Part shown: one piece after another, positions 50,736-60,067 of the stretch | Layout of the letters: the number at the start of each line of letters is the position of its first letter | How positions within the stretch are numbered: the stretch's first letter is position 1 | DNA from: Gammaproteobacteria bacterium | Lineage (GTDB): Bacteria; Pseudomonadota; Gammaproteobacteria; Steroidobacterales; Steroidobacteraceae | DNA length: 64,000 nt | Direction of reading: 5' to 3' | Assembly (NCBI GenBank): GCA_025350055.1 | Contig: JANXYK010000009.1 | Span: forward strand, 1 to 64,000 | Notes under the pieces: model-generated | Database searches by the model: none | What the model saw: only the letters and a program-made list of their open reading frames with translations | What the model was told of the DNA's origin: nothing | Made by a program: the position numbers and the translations under genes

Positions 50736-51431
50736 TCAGGTAGCCCGCAGCTGGCCCTGATCCAGCTCCAGCACGCGATCCATGCGCGCCGCAAGCCGCA
50801 CATCGTGCGTGACCACCACGAGGCTGGTGCCCAGCTCTCGATTGAGCTCCAGCATCAATGCGAACACCTGCTCGGCATTGCGGCCATCGAGATTGCCAGT
50901 GGGCTCATCGGCCAGCACCAGGCGCGGCCCGGTCACCAGCGCGCGTGCCACTGCCGCACGCTGGCGCTCGCCGCCCGAGAGCTGAGGCGGACGATGGCGC
51001 AGCCGCTCGCCCAGGCCCACGCGCTTGAGCAGCGCCGTAGCGCGCAGCGCGGCCTCCCCGGCCGGCATGCGTCGCACCAGCAGTGGCATGGCGACATTCT
51101 CCAGCGCGGAGAACTCCACCAGCAGGTGATGGAACTGGTACACGAAGCCGATGGTGCGGTTGCGCAGCTGCCCGCGCTCGGGCTCGCTGAGCGTCTGCAT
51201 GTCGCGCCCTTCGATCGCGACACTGCCGGCATCGGGCCGATCGAGTCCGCCCAGGATCTGCAGCAGTGTGCTCTTGCCCGAACCCGATGCGCCGATGATC
51301 CCCAGTCGCTCGCCCGCGCGTACTTCGAGATCGAGCCCGCGCAGTACCTCGAGCTTCGAACTGCCTTCGGTGAAGCCGCGCACCACACCGCGCGCCGCCA
51401 GCACCGGTTCACTACTCGCACTGCTCGCCAT
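50736..51431 (-). CDS. lolD: Lipoprotein-releasing ABC transporter ATP-binding protein LolD
   Basis: 231 residues from the ATG at 51431, behind GAGGG; an ATG five codons upstream (51446) overlaps the permease stop and is also possible. Walker [19 protein letters not shown], signature [16 protein letters not shown], Walker [15 protein letters not shown], and the family's [20 protein letters not shown]. It powers release of lipoproteins from the inner membrane to LolA. Confidence 0.96.
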   Translation of the reverse strand: MASSASSEPVLAARGVVRGFTEGSSKLEVLRGLDLEVRAGERLGIIGASGSGKSTLLQILGGLDRPDAGSVAIEGRDMQTLSEPERGQLRNRTIGFVYQFHHLLVEFSALENVAMPLLVRRMPAGEAALRATALLKRVGLGERLRHRPPQLSGGERQRAAVARALVTGPRLVLADEPTGNLDGRNAEQVFALMLELNRELGTSLVVVTHDVRLAARMDRVLELDQGQLRAT

Positions 51432-51438
51432 GTTGCCC

Positions 51439-52692
51439 TCAATCATGCCGCAAGGCCTCCGCTGGCTGGGTGCCGGCCGCGCGCCACGCAGGATACAGCG
51501 TTGCCAGGGCGCACAGCAGGAAGGAAACGCCGCACACCTGCAGCAGGTCGTGCCATTGCACGTAGGCGGGCAGGTCACTCATCAGATAGACCTTCGCATC
51601 CAGGAATTGCATGCCGCTGAGGCGCTCGAGCCCGTGCAGGAGGCTGTCGAGGTTGCGCGCCAGCAGGCAGCCGAGCGCCGCGCCCGCCAGGGTGCCGATC
51701 AATCCGATCAACGCGCCCTGCACGCCGAAGATCGCGAGCACGTTGCGCGGCAGTGCGCCGAAGCTGCGCAGCGTGGCGATGGCGCGGCGCTTTTCCTTCA
51801 CCACCATCACCAGGGCCGAGACGATGTTGAAGGCCGCAACCATCACCAGCAGCGACAGCATCACGAACATGATGGTCTTGGTGGTCTGGATCGAGCGGAA
51901 GAAGGTGAGATGATCGCGGGTCCAGTCGGAGACGAGATAGCCACCACCCAATTGCACGGCCAGGTCGTGCACCACCTGCGGCGCCTTGAAGGGATCATGC
52001 AGCGCCAGGCGCAGTCCCGTGATGCCATCGTTCATGCGATAGACGCGCGCCACATCGCCCATGGCCGCCAGCGCCAGCGTGCTGTCGTATTCGTACATGC
52101 CCGAGTGGAACAGCCCGCTGACATGAAAGCGGCGCATCGTGGGCGCGAAGCCTGCCGGTGTCATGCTGCCCTGGGGCGCCATCAGCACCACGTCGTCGCC
52201 GGGCTTTGCGCCTAAGGCTTCGGCCAGCACATCGCCGAGGATCACGCGGAAGCTTCCCGCCGCCAGCGCGTCGATGCTGCCGCCTTCGATATGCTGCGCC
52301 AGACCCACGGCGCGGCGCTCCTGCTCGGGCAGCACGCCGCGAATCGCGCTGGCCATGCTGCGGGCGCCATGCACCAGCATTGCCTGCGCTTCGATGTACG
52401 GCACTGCGGCGATGATCTCGGGCCGCTGCTGGGCAACGCGCTGAGCATTGCGCCAGTCGGGCAATGGCCCCTGCAGGCCCATCAGCGTGGCATGTGAGGT
52501 GACGCTCAGCATGCGCGTGCGCAGTTCGCGCTCGAATCCATTCATCACCGAGAGCACCACGATCAGCACTGCGACGCCGACGGTCAACCCGAGCATCGAC
52601 ACCATCGAGATCAGCGACAGGAAGCCGCGCTTCTGGGTGGAACGCAGGTAGCGCGTACCGATCAGCCATTCGTAGGGAAGATTGCGCGCCAT
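51439..52692 (-). CDS. Lipoprotein-releasing ABC transporter permease (LolC/E family)
   Basis: 417 residues. One N-terminal helix ([20 protein letters not shown]), a large periplasmic domain (about 50-270), and three C-terminal helices ([58 protein letters not shown]). [17 protein letters not shown] is the LolC/E signature. It forms the permease with the neighbouring paralogue and LolD; which is LolC and which LolE is unclear by eye. The order is permease-permease-lolD, unlike E. coli lolC-D-E. Confidence 0.95.
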   Translation of the reverse strand: MARNLPYEWLIGTRYLRSTQKRGFLSLISMVSMLGLTVGVAVLIVVLSVMNGFERELRTRMLSVTSHATLMGLQGPLPDWRNAQRVAQQRPEIIAAVPYIEAQAMLVHGARSMASAIRGVLPEQERRAVGLAQHIEGGSIDALAAGSFRVILGDVLAEALGAKPGDDVVLMAPQGSMTPAGFAPTMRRFHVSGLFHSGMYEYDSTLALAAMGDVARVYRMNDGITGLRLALHDPFKAPQVVHDLAVQLGGGYLVSDWTRDHLTFFRSIQTTKTIMFVMLSLLVMVAAFNIVSALVMVVKEKRRAIATLRSFGALPRNVLAIFGVQGALIGLIGTLAGAALGCLLARNLDSLLHGLERLSGMQFLDAKVYLMSDLPAYVQWHDLLQVCGVSFLLCALATLYPAWRAAGTQPAEALRHD

Positions 52693-52702
52693 GTGCCGTT
52701 GC

Positions 52703-53950
52703 CTATTCGTAGCGCAGCGCCGCGGCTGGCGGCGTGGCGGCGGCGCGGCGCGCCGGATAGATCGTGGCCATCAGCGTCAGCAGCAGCGCGGCCGCGCTGA
52801 TCCACTGCACATCGCGTGCACGCAGTATCGAGGGGAAGCCGATGTCGTAGTAGACATCGGCATCGAAGACGCGGAAGTGGAACAGCCACTGCAGGAACGA
52901 GACGATGCCATTGACGTAGTGCGCAAGCAGCACTCCCAGCCCCACGCCCACGGCGACACCCAGCCAGCCGATAACCAGGCCCTGCAGCATGAACACGCGC
53001 AGGATGCTGCCCGGCGTGGCGCCCAGCGTGCGCAGGATGGCGATGTCGGTGCGCTTGTCATTCACCACCATCACCAGCATGGCAACGATGTTGAAGGCCG
53101 CCACGGCCACGATCAGCAGCAGGATCAGCCCCGTCATGGTCTTCTCGATGCGGATCGCACGAAAGTAGCTGGCGTGATCTTCTGTCCAGTCACGCACCAG
53201 CACGGCGCTGCCCGCGGCGGCACGCACGGCTGGCATGTAGTCGGGCGCGCGCAGCGCATCGACAAAGCGCAGGCGCAGCCCGCTGGCGCCCTCGGCCTGC
53301 GGCGCAAAGGCGCGCACATCGGCCAGCGCCGCCAGCGCCAGCGTGGAATCGTGATCCTGGATATCGGCCTCGAAGATGCCGGCGATCGTGAACTCGCGCA
53401 GCCGCGGCTCGGGCGGTGCATTGGCACTGGCCATCGGCACCAGGATCGTGACCTTGTCGCCCACCCCTACGCCCAGCCGCTCAGCGAGCACGGCGCCCAG
53501 GATCAGCAATTGCGATCCGGGAGTGAGCGCACGCAGTTCGCCGCGCACCACCAGCGATTTGATGTCGGTGACCTCGCCTTCGGCCACCGGATCAATGCCG
53601 CGCAGGATCAGCGGCAGCATGTCGGGCTGACGCACCACCAGGCCCTGCAGGTCCATGTAGGGCGCCACGCCGGTCACGCCCGGCAACCCTCGCAATCGCT
53701 GCGCGAGGGCCCGCTCGTCGACGGCATCGGCAGGGCCTGCCGCCACGACCCGCGCGTGCGCACTCAGTGCCAGCAGCCGGTTACGCAACTCGCCTTCGAA
53801 GCCGTTCATCACCGACAGCACCACGATGAGCGCGGCCACGCCCAGGGCGACGCCAGCGAGCGACACCCAGGTGATGAATGACACGAAGAACTTGTGCTGC
53901 CGGGCGCGCACGTAGCGCAGCGCGACGAACAGGGACAGCGGCTGGAACAT
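52703..53950 (-). CDS. Lipoprotein-releasing ABC transporter permease (LolC/E family)
   Basis: 415 residues, paralogous to the next gene. N-terminal FFVSFITWVSLAGVALGVAA and [20 protein letters not shown], a periplasmic domain, and the C-terminal helices (TGLILLLIVAVAAFNIVAML, GWLGVAVGVGLGVLLAHYV, AAALLLTLMATIYPARR). First gene of the lol operon, 10 bases before the second permease. Together they take lipoproteins from the inner membrane for LolA. Confidence 0.95.
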   Translation of the reverse strand: MFQPLSLFVALRYVRARQHKFFVSFITWVSLAGVALGVAALIVVLSVMNGFEGELRNRLLALSAHARVVAAGPADAVDERALAQRLRGLPGVTGVAPYMDLQGLVVRQPDMLPLILRGIDPVAEGEVTDIKSLVVRGELRALTPGSQLLILGAVLAERLGVGVGDKVTILVPMASANAPPEPRLREFTIAGIFEADIQDHDSTLALAALADVRAFAPQAEGASGLRLRFVDALRAPDYMPAVRAAAGSAVLVRDWTEDHASYFRAIRIEKTMTGLILLLIVAVAAFNIVAMLVMVVNDKRTDIAILRTLGATPGSILRVFMLQGLVIGWLGVAVGVGLGVLLAHYVNGIVSFLQWLFHFRVFDADVYYDIGFPSILRARDVQWISAAALLLTLMATIYPARRAAATPPAAALRYE

Positions 53951-54101
53951 CGGGCGGCGATTAGAACATGAGCCCGATGCGGACGGAAATCACAGTTCCG
54001 CCACCCAGGCGGCCCGCCGGGAGGGCCCGGGCGCTTCCCGGTGCTATGATTTACGGATCGCGGCCACCGGGCCGCCTGCTGCGAATTCTAGGAGCCGGGC
54101 C

Positions 54102-54398
54102 ATGAAAACCAAGCTGTTGAGCCTGTCGCTGGCGCTGAGCGGCGTACTGGCAACCGCCACGGGCACCGTGGCCAGGGCCGAGACCGTCCTCGTCGAGGAT
54201 CAGGTCATGGTGCGCGCCTCGAGCGTGGAACGCCCGGCACGTGGCATCACCATGGGCGCGGTCGAGGCCAAGTTCGGCGCACCGGCGAATCGTCACGCCG
54301 CCGTCGGCACGCCGCCGATCACACGCTGGGACTACGCCGGCTTCGTGGTGTATTTCGAGCACGAGCGCGTGATCGACGCGGTGGCCACCAGCCCCTGA
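54102..54398 (+). CDS. Small exported protein of unknown function
   Basis: 98 residues with a signal peptide (MKTKLLSLSLALSGVLATAT, cleavage near ARA-ETV) and a good ribosome site (AGGAGCC). The mature part ends VEAKFGAPANRHAAVGTPPI, TRWDYAGFVVYFEHERVIDA. The (K)FGxP....WDYxxFxVYFE..+V pattern recalls small periplasmic BamE/SmpA-like folds, and similar proteins exist in related gammaproteobacteria, but I cannot assign a role. Confidence 0.8.
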   Translation: MKTKLLSLSLALSGVLATATGTVARAETVLVEDQVMVRASSVERPARGITMGAVEAKFGAPANRHAAVGTPPITRWDYAGFVVYFEHERVIDAVATSP

Positions 54399-54410
54399 GA
54401 GCTCCGCAAC

Positions 54411-54448
54411 GCACTGTGGCGGTGGCCTGCCGCCAGCCGCCACAGTGC
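54411..54448. terminator. Strong hairpin between convergent genes
   Basis: A perfect 12-bp stem, GCACTGTGGCGG (54411-54422) and CCGCCACAGTGC (54437-54448), whose 14-base loop can add a further TGGC/GCCA stem. No T-run, so not a classic terminator, but its place between two convergent 3' ends suggests transcript ending or protection for both. Confidence 0.55.
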
Positions 54449-54463
54449 CTCGCCACTGCACAA

Positions 54464-55735
54464 TCAATCGTGCAGATACGCCGCCGCCACGTAGTGACCG
54501 ACCTCGCGGCCCTGCTGCAATCCGACCACACAGGCGCGGCGGAAGTGAATACCGACCAGCATGCGCGAATAGGCATTCTCTCGCGCGGCCTCGAAGGCAC
54601 TGTTGAAAGTGCGCGTCGGCGTCGCATCGGGACCGGCGATCGGCGCACTGATCGAGGTGTGCTGGAACGAGCGGTTCGGCCCGATCATCTCATCGAGTAC
54701 CGCCGAGGCCGCGCCACCCGCGGCGGAATGTGCTGACGGGTAGTCAGGCACTGGTGGCGTGACGAAAGCCGGCTCCCAGTTCGGATCCTGCACCGTAAGC
54801 GTGTTGCCATCGGTGTCAGCCGCGCGAATGGCGGTGAGCGGTCGCCAGAAATTGTAGTAGAACTTCGACTCGACCGATGTGGCATAGGCGTCCGAGAGCG
54901 CCGCATTCAGCGCCGCATACAGACGCGCATGCTCCAGCAGCGACATGCCACCGGCCAGCTGATTGGCAATCCGGTTCCAGGCGAACGAGGAGTTCTCATA
55001 CCAATAGTAGGCAATTGCCGTCTGGTCAGAGGTGCGCGTGGTACTGCCGAGCGCACCCAGCACCTTGATCTCGTTCACGTCCATGCTGTACTCGAGCGAC
55101 TGCAGCGATGAGTAGGGTCGGGGTGCGCGAAACTGCGCCGAGTTCTTCACGCCGAAGGTGCGCAGTTGCGACCAGCCCGCGCCGGCCACCACGTTGGTCG
55201 GCGGCGTGGCCTGGAAGTCACCGGGTTTGGTGCCAAACGTATAGGGCGCATTGAGCGCGGCGAACACATCCTCGCCGGCCCGGCTGGCGAGCATCGCGGC
55301 GGCCGCCGCCTGACCGATGGCGATGCCGCGATTCTCGGCGACGCCGTTGGGTATGGCGTTCAATTCGACGGCATACTGGGCTTCGAAGGGTGTGTTGGGG
55401 CCGACGAACTTGCCGAATTCAACCACCAGCACGTCATGCGCTGCCGCTGCCACGGCCGCATCCACGCTGACGCTTGCGCTGCCGCCAGCGCGCTGCGCGC
55501 TCTTCACGGCATTGAGCACGGCAATCTGCGTCATCGCATAGGCGCGCGCCTCGACGAAGGGCGGCAGTCCCGGGGCCGGCAGGCCCGCCGAGAAATCCGT
55601 CATCGCCGTATTCCAGCGCTCGACGCTGTCGGAACCCGCGGCTGCGAGCACGCGCGGTGGCGCCAACACCATCAGGAATCCGAGTACTGCGAGTACAAAA
55701 CCAGTCATTCGATTTGAGCGGCGATCAGCAATCAT
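54464..55735 (-). CDS. Vanadium-dependent haloperoxidase / PAP2-like phosphatase
   Basis: 423 residues from the ATG at 55735, behind AAGGGGAATGAC. Signal peptide (MTGFVLAVLGFLMVLAPPRV, then LAA). The vanadate/phosphate pocket is KFYYNFWRP (KxxxxxxRP), DYPSAHS (the PSGH position, with Ala for Gly), and SRMLVGIHFRRA (SRxxxxxH). The Asp that follows the His by four in many family members is Ala here. It is either an exported haloperoxidase or an acid phosphatase; sequence alone does not decide. Confidence 0.88.
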   Translation of the reverse strand: MIADRRSNRMTGFVLAVLGFLMVLAPPRVLAAAGSDSVERWNTAMTDFSAGLPAPGLPPFVEARAYAMTQIAVLNAVKSAQRAGGSASVSVDAAVAAAAHDVLVVEFGKFVGPNTPFEAQYAVELNAIPNGVAENRGIAIGQAAAAAMLASRAGEDVFAALNAPYTFGTKPGDFQATPPTNVVAGAGWSQLRTFGVKNSAQFRAPRPYSSLQSLEYSMDVNEIKVLGALGSTTRTSDQTAIAYYWYENSSFAWNRIANQLAGGMSLLEHARLYAALNAALSDAYATSVESKFYYNFWRPLTAIRAADTDGNTLTVQDPNWEPAFVTPPVPDYPSAHSAAGGAASAVLDEMIGPNRSFQHTSISAPIAGPDATPTRTFNSAFEAARENAYSRMLVGIHFRRACVVGLQQGREVGHYVAAAYLHD

Positions 55736-55874
55736 GTCATTCCCCTTGAATTGTGATGGATCCAGCAGGCAGCTCAGGCAGTCGTGCGCTGATATGCGCC
55801 TCAACCTCAGGGATCTGTAGTGACGCCGGGATTTATCCCACCCCGGCCCTGGGACTAGCCCTTAAACTGTGCGC

Positions 55875-58800
55875 ATGCCCGATCTGATCCGACCTGAACT
55901 GCCGGCGCCCGGCGCCACGGCGCTGGCCTGGCACGGCTTGCACGCCGGTGCGCGGGCCCTGGCGCTGGCCGAAGCGGTCAACGCGGATAAACGTCCCTGG
56001 GCAATGGTGGCCGCCGATGCGCGCGAGCTCGAGCGCCTGGCCGCGGAGCTGCGCTTCTATGGCGGGCCGCTGCTGCCAATCCTCACGCTGCCCGATTGGG
56101 AAATCCTGCCCTACGATCAGTTCTCGCCGCACGCCGACATCGTCTCCGAGCGACTGCGCACGCTCGAGCGCCTGCAGGGTTTCCGGCGCGGCATCCTGCT
56201 GCTGACGGCCGAGAGCCTGCTGGCGCGCCTGCCGCCGGTCAGCTACATCCACGCCCACAGCTTCGATCTGCAGCGCGGTGCGCCGTTGGCCATCGATCCT
56301 CTGCGTCAGCGCCTGGTGGCCGCCGGCTATGCCAGCGTCAGCCAGGTGCGCGGACCGGGCGAGTTTGCGTTGCGCGGTTCACTGTTCGATGTCTGGCCAA
56401 TGGGCATCGAGACGCCGGTGCGCGTCGATCTGCTCGATGAACACATCGATACGCTGCGGCGCTTCGATGCCGAGACCCAGCGTTCGCTCGACGCGATCGA
56501 TTCGCTGCGCCTGCTGCCGGCGCGCGAGCTGCCGCTCGATGCGGCCGCGGTGCGCGATTTCCGGCGCCGCTTCCGGCTGCGCTTCGAGGGCGATGCGGGG
56601 CGCATGAGCGTGTATCGCGGCGTCAGCGAAGGCCTTGCGCCGCCCGGCATCGAGTTCTATCTGCCACTGTTCTTCGAGTCGACCGCGAACCTGTTCGACT
56701 ACCTGCCGGGCGATCTGGTACTGGCCACCGACATCGATCTCGACGCCGCCATGCACGGCGCCTGGGAAGCGATCGGCGCGCGCCACGAGGAACATCGGCA
56801 CGATATCGAGCGCCCGTTGCTGGCTCCCGCGGAAGCATTCACGAGCCCGGAAGATCTGGCGGCCGCACTCGCGCGACATCCGCGCGTGCAGATCGAGCGC
56901 TTTGCCGCGGCCAGCGGCGAGGCCACGCCTGGCGCAGTGGCCAAGGCTGCGCCCACGAGTGAAGTGGCGACGCGCGGGGCCAGCCTGTTGCCGCGCGGCT
57001 TCAGGCTCGATGCGCGCGCCACACAGCCGCTCGCGCCGCTAGTCGAATTCCTCGATCAATATCCGGGGCGCGTACTGATCGCCGCCGATTCACCGGGCCG
57101 CCGCGAAGTGCTGAGCCAGATGCTGCAGCCGCACGGTCGCCTGCCACGCCAGCTGCCCGACTGGCAGGCCTTCGCCAGTGGTGACGCGCGCCTCGCGATC
57201 ACCGTGGCCGGCGAGGTCGACGGTTTGCAGCTTGCCGAACCCGCCTTGTTGCTGCTGACCGAATCGCAACTGTTCGGCAATCGCGCGCGCCAGGAGCGCC
57301 GGCGTCGCCGCGCGGCCGCGGACCCGGCCACGATTCTGCGCAATCTCCAGTCACTCGAACCGGGCTCGCCCGTGGTGCACGAGAACTACGGCGTGGGCCG
57401 TTACCTCGGCCTCGAGGTGATGGAGATCGGTGGCGACGTGGGCGAATTCCTGGTACTCGAATATCGCGACGGCGATCGCGTCTATGTACCGGTGCACGCG
57501 CTACACCTCGTCAACCGCTATACCGGTGGCGATCCTGCCGCCGCGCCACTGCACAAGCTCGGCACCGACCAGTGGGCCAAGGTACGCAAGCGTGCCGCCG
57601 AAGCGGTGCGCGACGTGGCTGCCGAGCTGCTGGATTTGTACGCGCGTCGCCAGGCGCAGGTGGCGCCGGCACTCGACGCTGGCGAGCTCGAGTACCAGAC
57701 CTTCGCCAACGCCTTTCCCTTCGAGGAAACCGCCGACCAGGCCGAGGCGATCGCCAAAGTACGTGCCGATCTCGCGCGCCCGACGCCGATGGATCGCATC
57801 GTCTGCGGCGATGTGGGCTTCGGCAAGACGGAAGTCGCGATGCGCGCGGCTTTCATCGCGGTGCAGTCAGGCTGCCAGGTGATCGTGCTGGTGCCCACCA
57901 CGCTACTGGCCGAGCAGCACCTGCAGAGCTTCCGTGATCGTTTCGCCGACTGGCCGGTGCGCGTCGAGGCGCTGTCGCGCTTTCGCTCCGGCAAGGAGAG
58001 CAGCGCGGTGCTGGCCGGCTTCGAGAGCGGCCAGATCGACATCCTGGTGGCCACGCATCGCCTGCTGCACGCCGATGCGCGCGCGAAAAATCTGGGGCTG
58101 CTGATCATCGATGAGGAACATCGCTTCGGCGTGCGCGACAAGGAGCGACTGAAAACCCTGCGCGCCGCGGTGCACGTACTGACGCTCACGGCCACGCCGA
58201 TTCCGCGCACGCTGAACATGGCGCTCGGGGGCCTGCGCGAACTGTCGCTGATCAGCACCCCGCCGGCGGCGCGACTTGCGATCAAGACCTCGGTGTGCGA
58301 ATGGCACGGCCCCGCGGTGCGCGAAGCGGCGCTGCGCGAACTGCGGCGCGGCGGCCAGATCTACCTGGTGCACAATGAGATCCAGGGCATCGACAAGCTA
58401 GCGGCGGAATTCACGGCGCTGGTGCCCGAAGCGCAGGTGCGCATCGGCCACGGCCAGATGCGCGAACGCGATCTCGAACAGCTGATGGTCGATTTCCACC
58501 ATCGGCGTTTCAACGTACTGGTGTGCACCACCATCATCGAGAGCGGCATCGACGTGCCGACTGCCAACACGATCCTGATCAATCGCGCCGATCGACTGGG
58601 CCTCGCGCAGCTGCATCAGCTGCGCGGCCGCGTCGGCCGCTCGCATCACCGCGCCTATGCGTACCTGATCGTGCCCTCGCGGCGTGCGCTCACCGGCGAT
58701 GCCGCCAAGCGCCTCGAGGCGATCGAATCGATGGAAGAGCTAGGCGCAGGTTTCCTGCTGGCCACGCACGACCTGGAGATCCGCGGCGCTGGTGAATTCC

Positions 58801-59363
58801 TCGGCGAGGAGCAGAGCGGCGAACTCACGCAGGTGGGGCTCAGCCTGTACCTCGACCTGCTCGAACAGGCGGTCAGCGCCATGCGCTCCGGCCGCACACC
58901 GACGCTCGATCGGCCGTTGGCGGCACAGAGCGAAGTGGAACTGCGCGTGCCGGCGCTGCTTCCTGATGACTACGTGCCCGATGTGCATCTGCGCCTGGCG
59001 CTCTATCAGCGGCTCGGCGCCGCCTCTGCCAGTGAGCTCGCCGACATGTACGGCGAGCTGCTGGATCGCTTTGGGCCCTTGCCTGGCGCCGCCGACAACC
59101 TGCTCAAGCTCACGCAATTAAGATTGCGCGCCCGCGAACTGGGACTGCGACGCCTGGACCTGGGTCCGCAGGGTGGCAGCGTGCAGTTCGATGCGCAGCA
59201 TGGCGTCGATGCGGATGCGGTCATCCACCTGCTGCGCAATGAAGCGCGCCACTACCGCATGGATGGCCCCTCGAGGCTGCGCATCAGCCGCCCGCTCCCC
59301 GAGCCCGCCGAGCGACTGGCGTTTGCCGCCAAATTGCTGGAACGCCTCGCGCCCCGACGTTGA
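55875..59363 (+). CDS. mfd: Transcription-repair coupling factor Mfd
   Basis: 1162 residues from the ATG at 55875 (a GTG two codons upstream is also open). UvrB-like N-terminal module, RNA-polymerase interaction domain (PGSPVVHENYGVGRYLGLEV, FLVLEYRDGDRVYVPVHAL), and the RecG-like motor with Walker A GDVGFGKTEVAMRAAF, DEEH box IDEEHRFGV, and TATPIPRTLNMAL; then RGRVGRSHHRAYAYL and the C-terminal D7 domain. It removes stalled RNA polymerase and recruits UvrA. Confidence 0.98.
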   Translation: MPDLIRPELPAPGATALAWHGLHAGARALALAEAVNADKRPWAMVAADARELERLAAELRFYGGPLLPILTLPDWEILPYDQFSPHADIVSERLRTLERLQGFRRGILLLTAESLLARLPPVSYIHAHSFDLQRGAPLAIDPLRQRLVAAGYASVSQVRGPGEFALRGSLFDVWPMGIETPVRVDLLDEHIDTLRRFDAETQRSLDAIDSLRLLPARELPLDAAAVRDFRRRFRLRFEGDAGRMSVYRGVSEGLAPPGIEFYLPLFFESTANLFDYLPGDLVLATDIDLDAAMHGAWEAIGARHEEHRHDIERPLLAPAEAFTSPEDLAAALARHPRVQIERFAAASGEATPGAVAKAAPTSEVATRGASLLPRGFRLDARATQPLAPLVEFLDQYPGRVLIAADSPGRREVLSQMLQPHGRLPRQLPDWQAFASGDARLAITVAGEVDGLQLAEPALLLLTESQLFGNRARQERRRRRAAADPATILRNLQSLEPGSPVVHENYGVGRYLGLEVMEIGGDVGEFLVLEYRDGDRVYVPVHALHLVNRYTGGDPAAAPLHKLGTDQWAKVRKRAAEAVRDVAAELLDLYARRQAQVAPALDAGELEYQTFANAFPFEETADQAEAIAKVRADLARPTPMDRIVCGDVGFGKTEVAMRAAFIAVQSGCQVIVLVPTTLLAEQHLQSFRDRFADWPVRVEALSRFRSGKESSAVLAGFESGQIDILVATHRLLHADARAKNLGLLIIDEEHRFGVRDKERLKTLRAAVHVLTLTATPIPRTLNMALGGLRELSLISTPPAARLAIKTSVCEWHGPAVREAALRELRRGGQIYLVHNEIQGIDKLAAEFTALVPEAQVRIGHGQMRERDLEQLMVDFHHRRFNVLVCTTIIESGIDVPTANTILINRADRLGLAQLHQLRGRVGRSHHRAYAYLIVPSRRALTGDAAKRLEAIESMEELGAGFLLATHDLEIRGAGEFLGEEQSGELTQVGLSLYLDLLEQAVSAMRSGRTPTLDRPLAAQSEVELRVPALLPDDYVPDVHLRLALYQRLGAASASELADMYGELLDRFGPLPGAADNLLKLTQLRLRARELGLRRLDLGPQGGSVQFDAQHGVDADAVIHLLRNEARHYRMDGPSRLRISRPLPEPAERLAFAAKLLERLAPRR

Positions 59364-59433
59364 GGGGCAAAGACAGCGATGAGCTCTGGTTCTGAGGGAC
59401 TTCGCCGGTTGCCCTGGCTGTTACCATAGGCGC

Positions 59434-60009
59434 ATGAAAACCCTGAGCCTGCTGGCCTGCCTGCCCCTGTTGCTGCTGGCGCCGCTGCCGGCACTGCCCG
59501 CTGCCGCTGCTGCCAACACCAATGCCTACCAGATCGAGGTCCTGATCTTTCGCGCCGTCGCACCGCCTGCCAACGAAGACCTGAGCAAACCGGCTGAAGG
59601 CCGCGGCTTCGGGGGCAGTGTCGCGAGCGGCATCGCGCCGCCAACGCTGGTGCGCAAGCTCGATGCCTCGCAGATGCAGCTTGGCGCCCAGGCTTCGCGC
59701 CTGCGCAACAGCGGTGCCTGGCAGGTGCTGGCGCATTCGGGCTGGATCCAGACGGCCACCGACTGGCCCAAGCATGTGGGCCTCGACCTTGCAGACCTGG
59801 GCCTGAGTGCGCCCGACCTGCGCGGCAGCATCTACCTGGAGCGCGGCCAGCAGTACCTGCATTTCGGCGTCGACCTGCACCTGGGCGGTGAGCCCGGCTG
59901 GTCGCTGAGCGAGCTGCGCAAGGTCAAATACAACGAGAAGAACTACTTCGACCACCCGGGTTTCGGGGTGATCGCGATCGTCAGCCCAGTGCGGCGCAGC
60001 GTTCCGTGA
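59434..60009 (+). CDS. CsiV family protein
   Basis: 191 residues with a signal peptide (MKTLSLLACLPLLLLAPLPA, LPAAAA). Mature start YQIEVLIFRAVAPPANEDLS is the CsiV hallmark, and the C-terminus has KYNEKNYFDHPGFGVIAIVS. CsiV of Vibrio is an envelope protein tied to peptidoglycan-related stress; relatives commonly follow mfd in gammaproteobacteria, as here, 70 bases downstream. Molecular role unclear. Confidence 0.87.
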   Translation: MKTLSLLACLPLLLLAPLPALPAAAAANTNAYQIEVLIFRAVAPPANEDLSKPAEGRGFGGSVASGIAPPTLVRKLDASQMQLGAQASRLRNSGAWQVLAHSGWIQTATDWPKHVGLDLADLGLSAPDLRGSIYLERGQQYLHFGVDLHLGGEPGWSLSELRKVKYNEKNYFDHPGFGVIAIVSPVRRSVP

Positions 60010-60067
60010 CGCATTTGGCAGCCGCTGCCGTGCAGAACGGCCTGCCTGGCGCCGATAACTGACTGCC

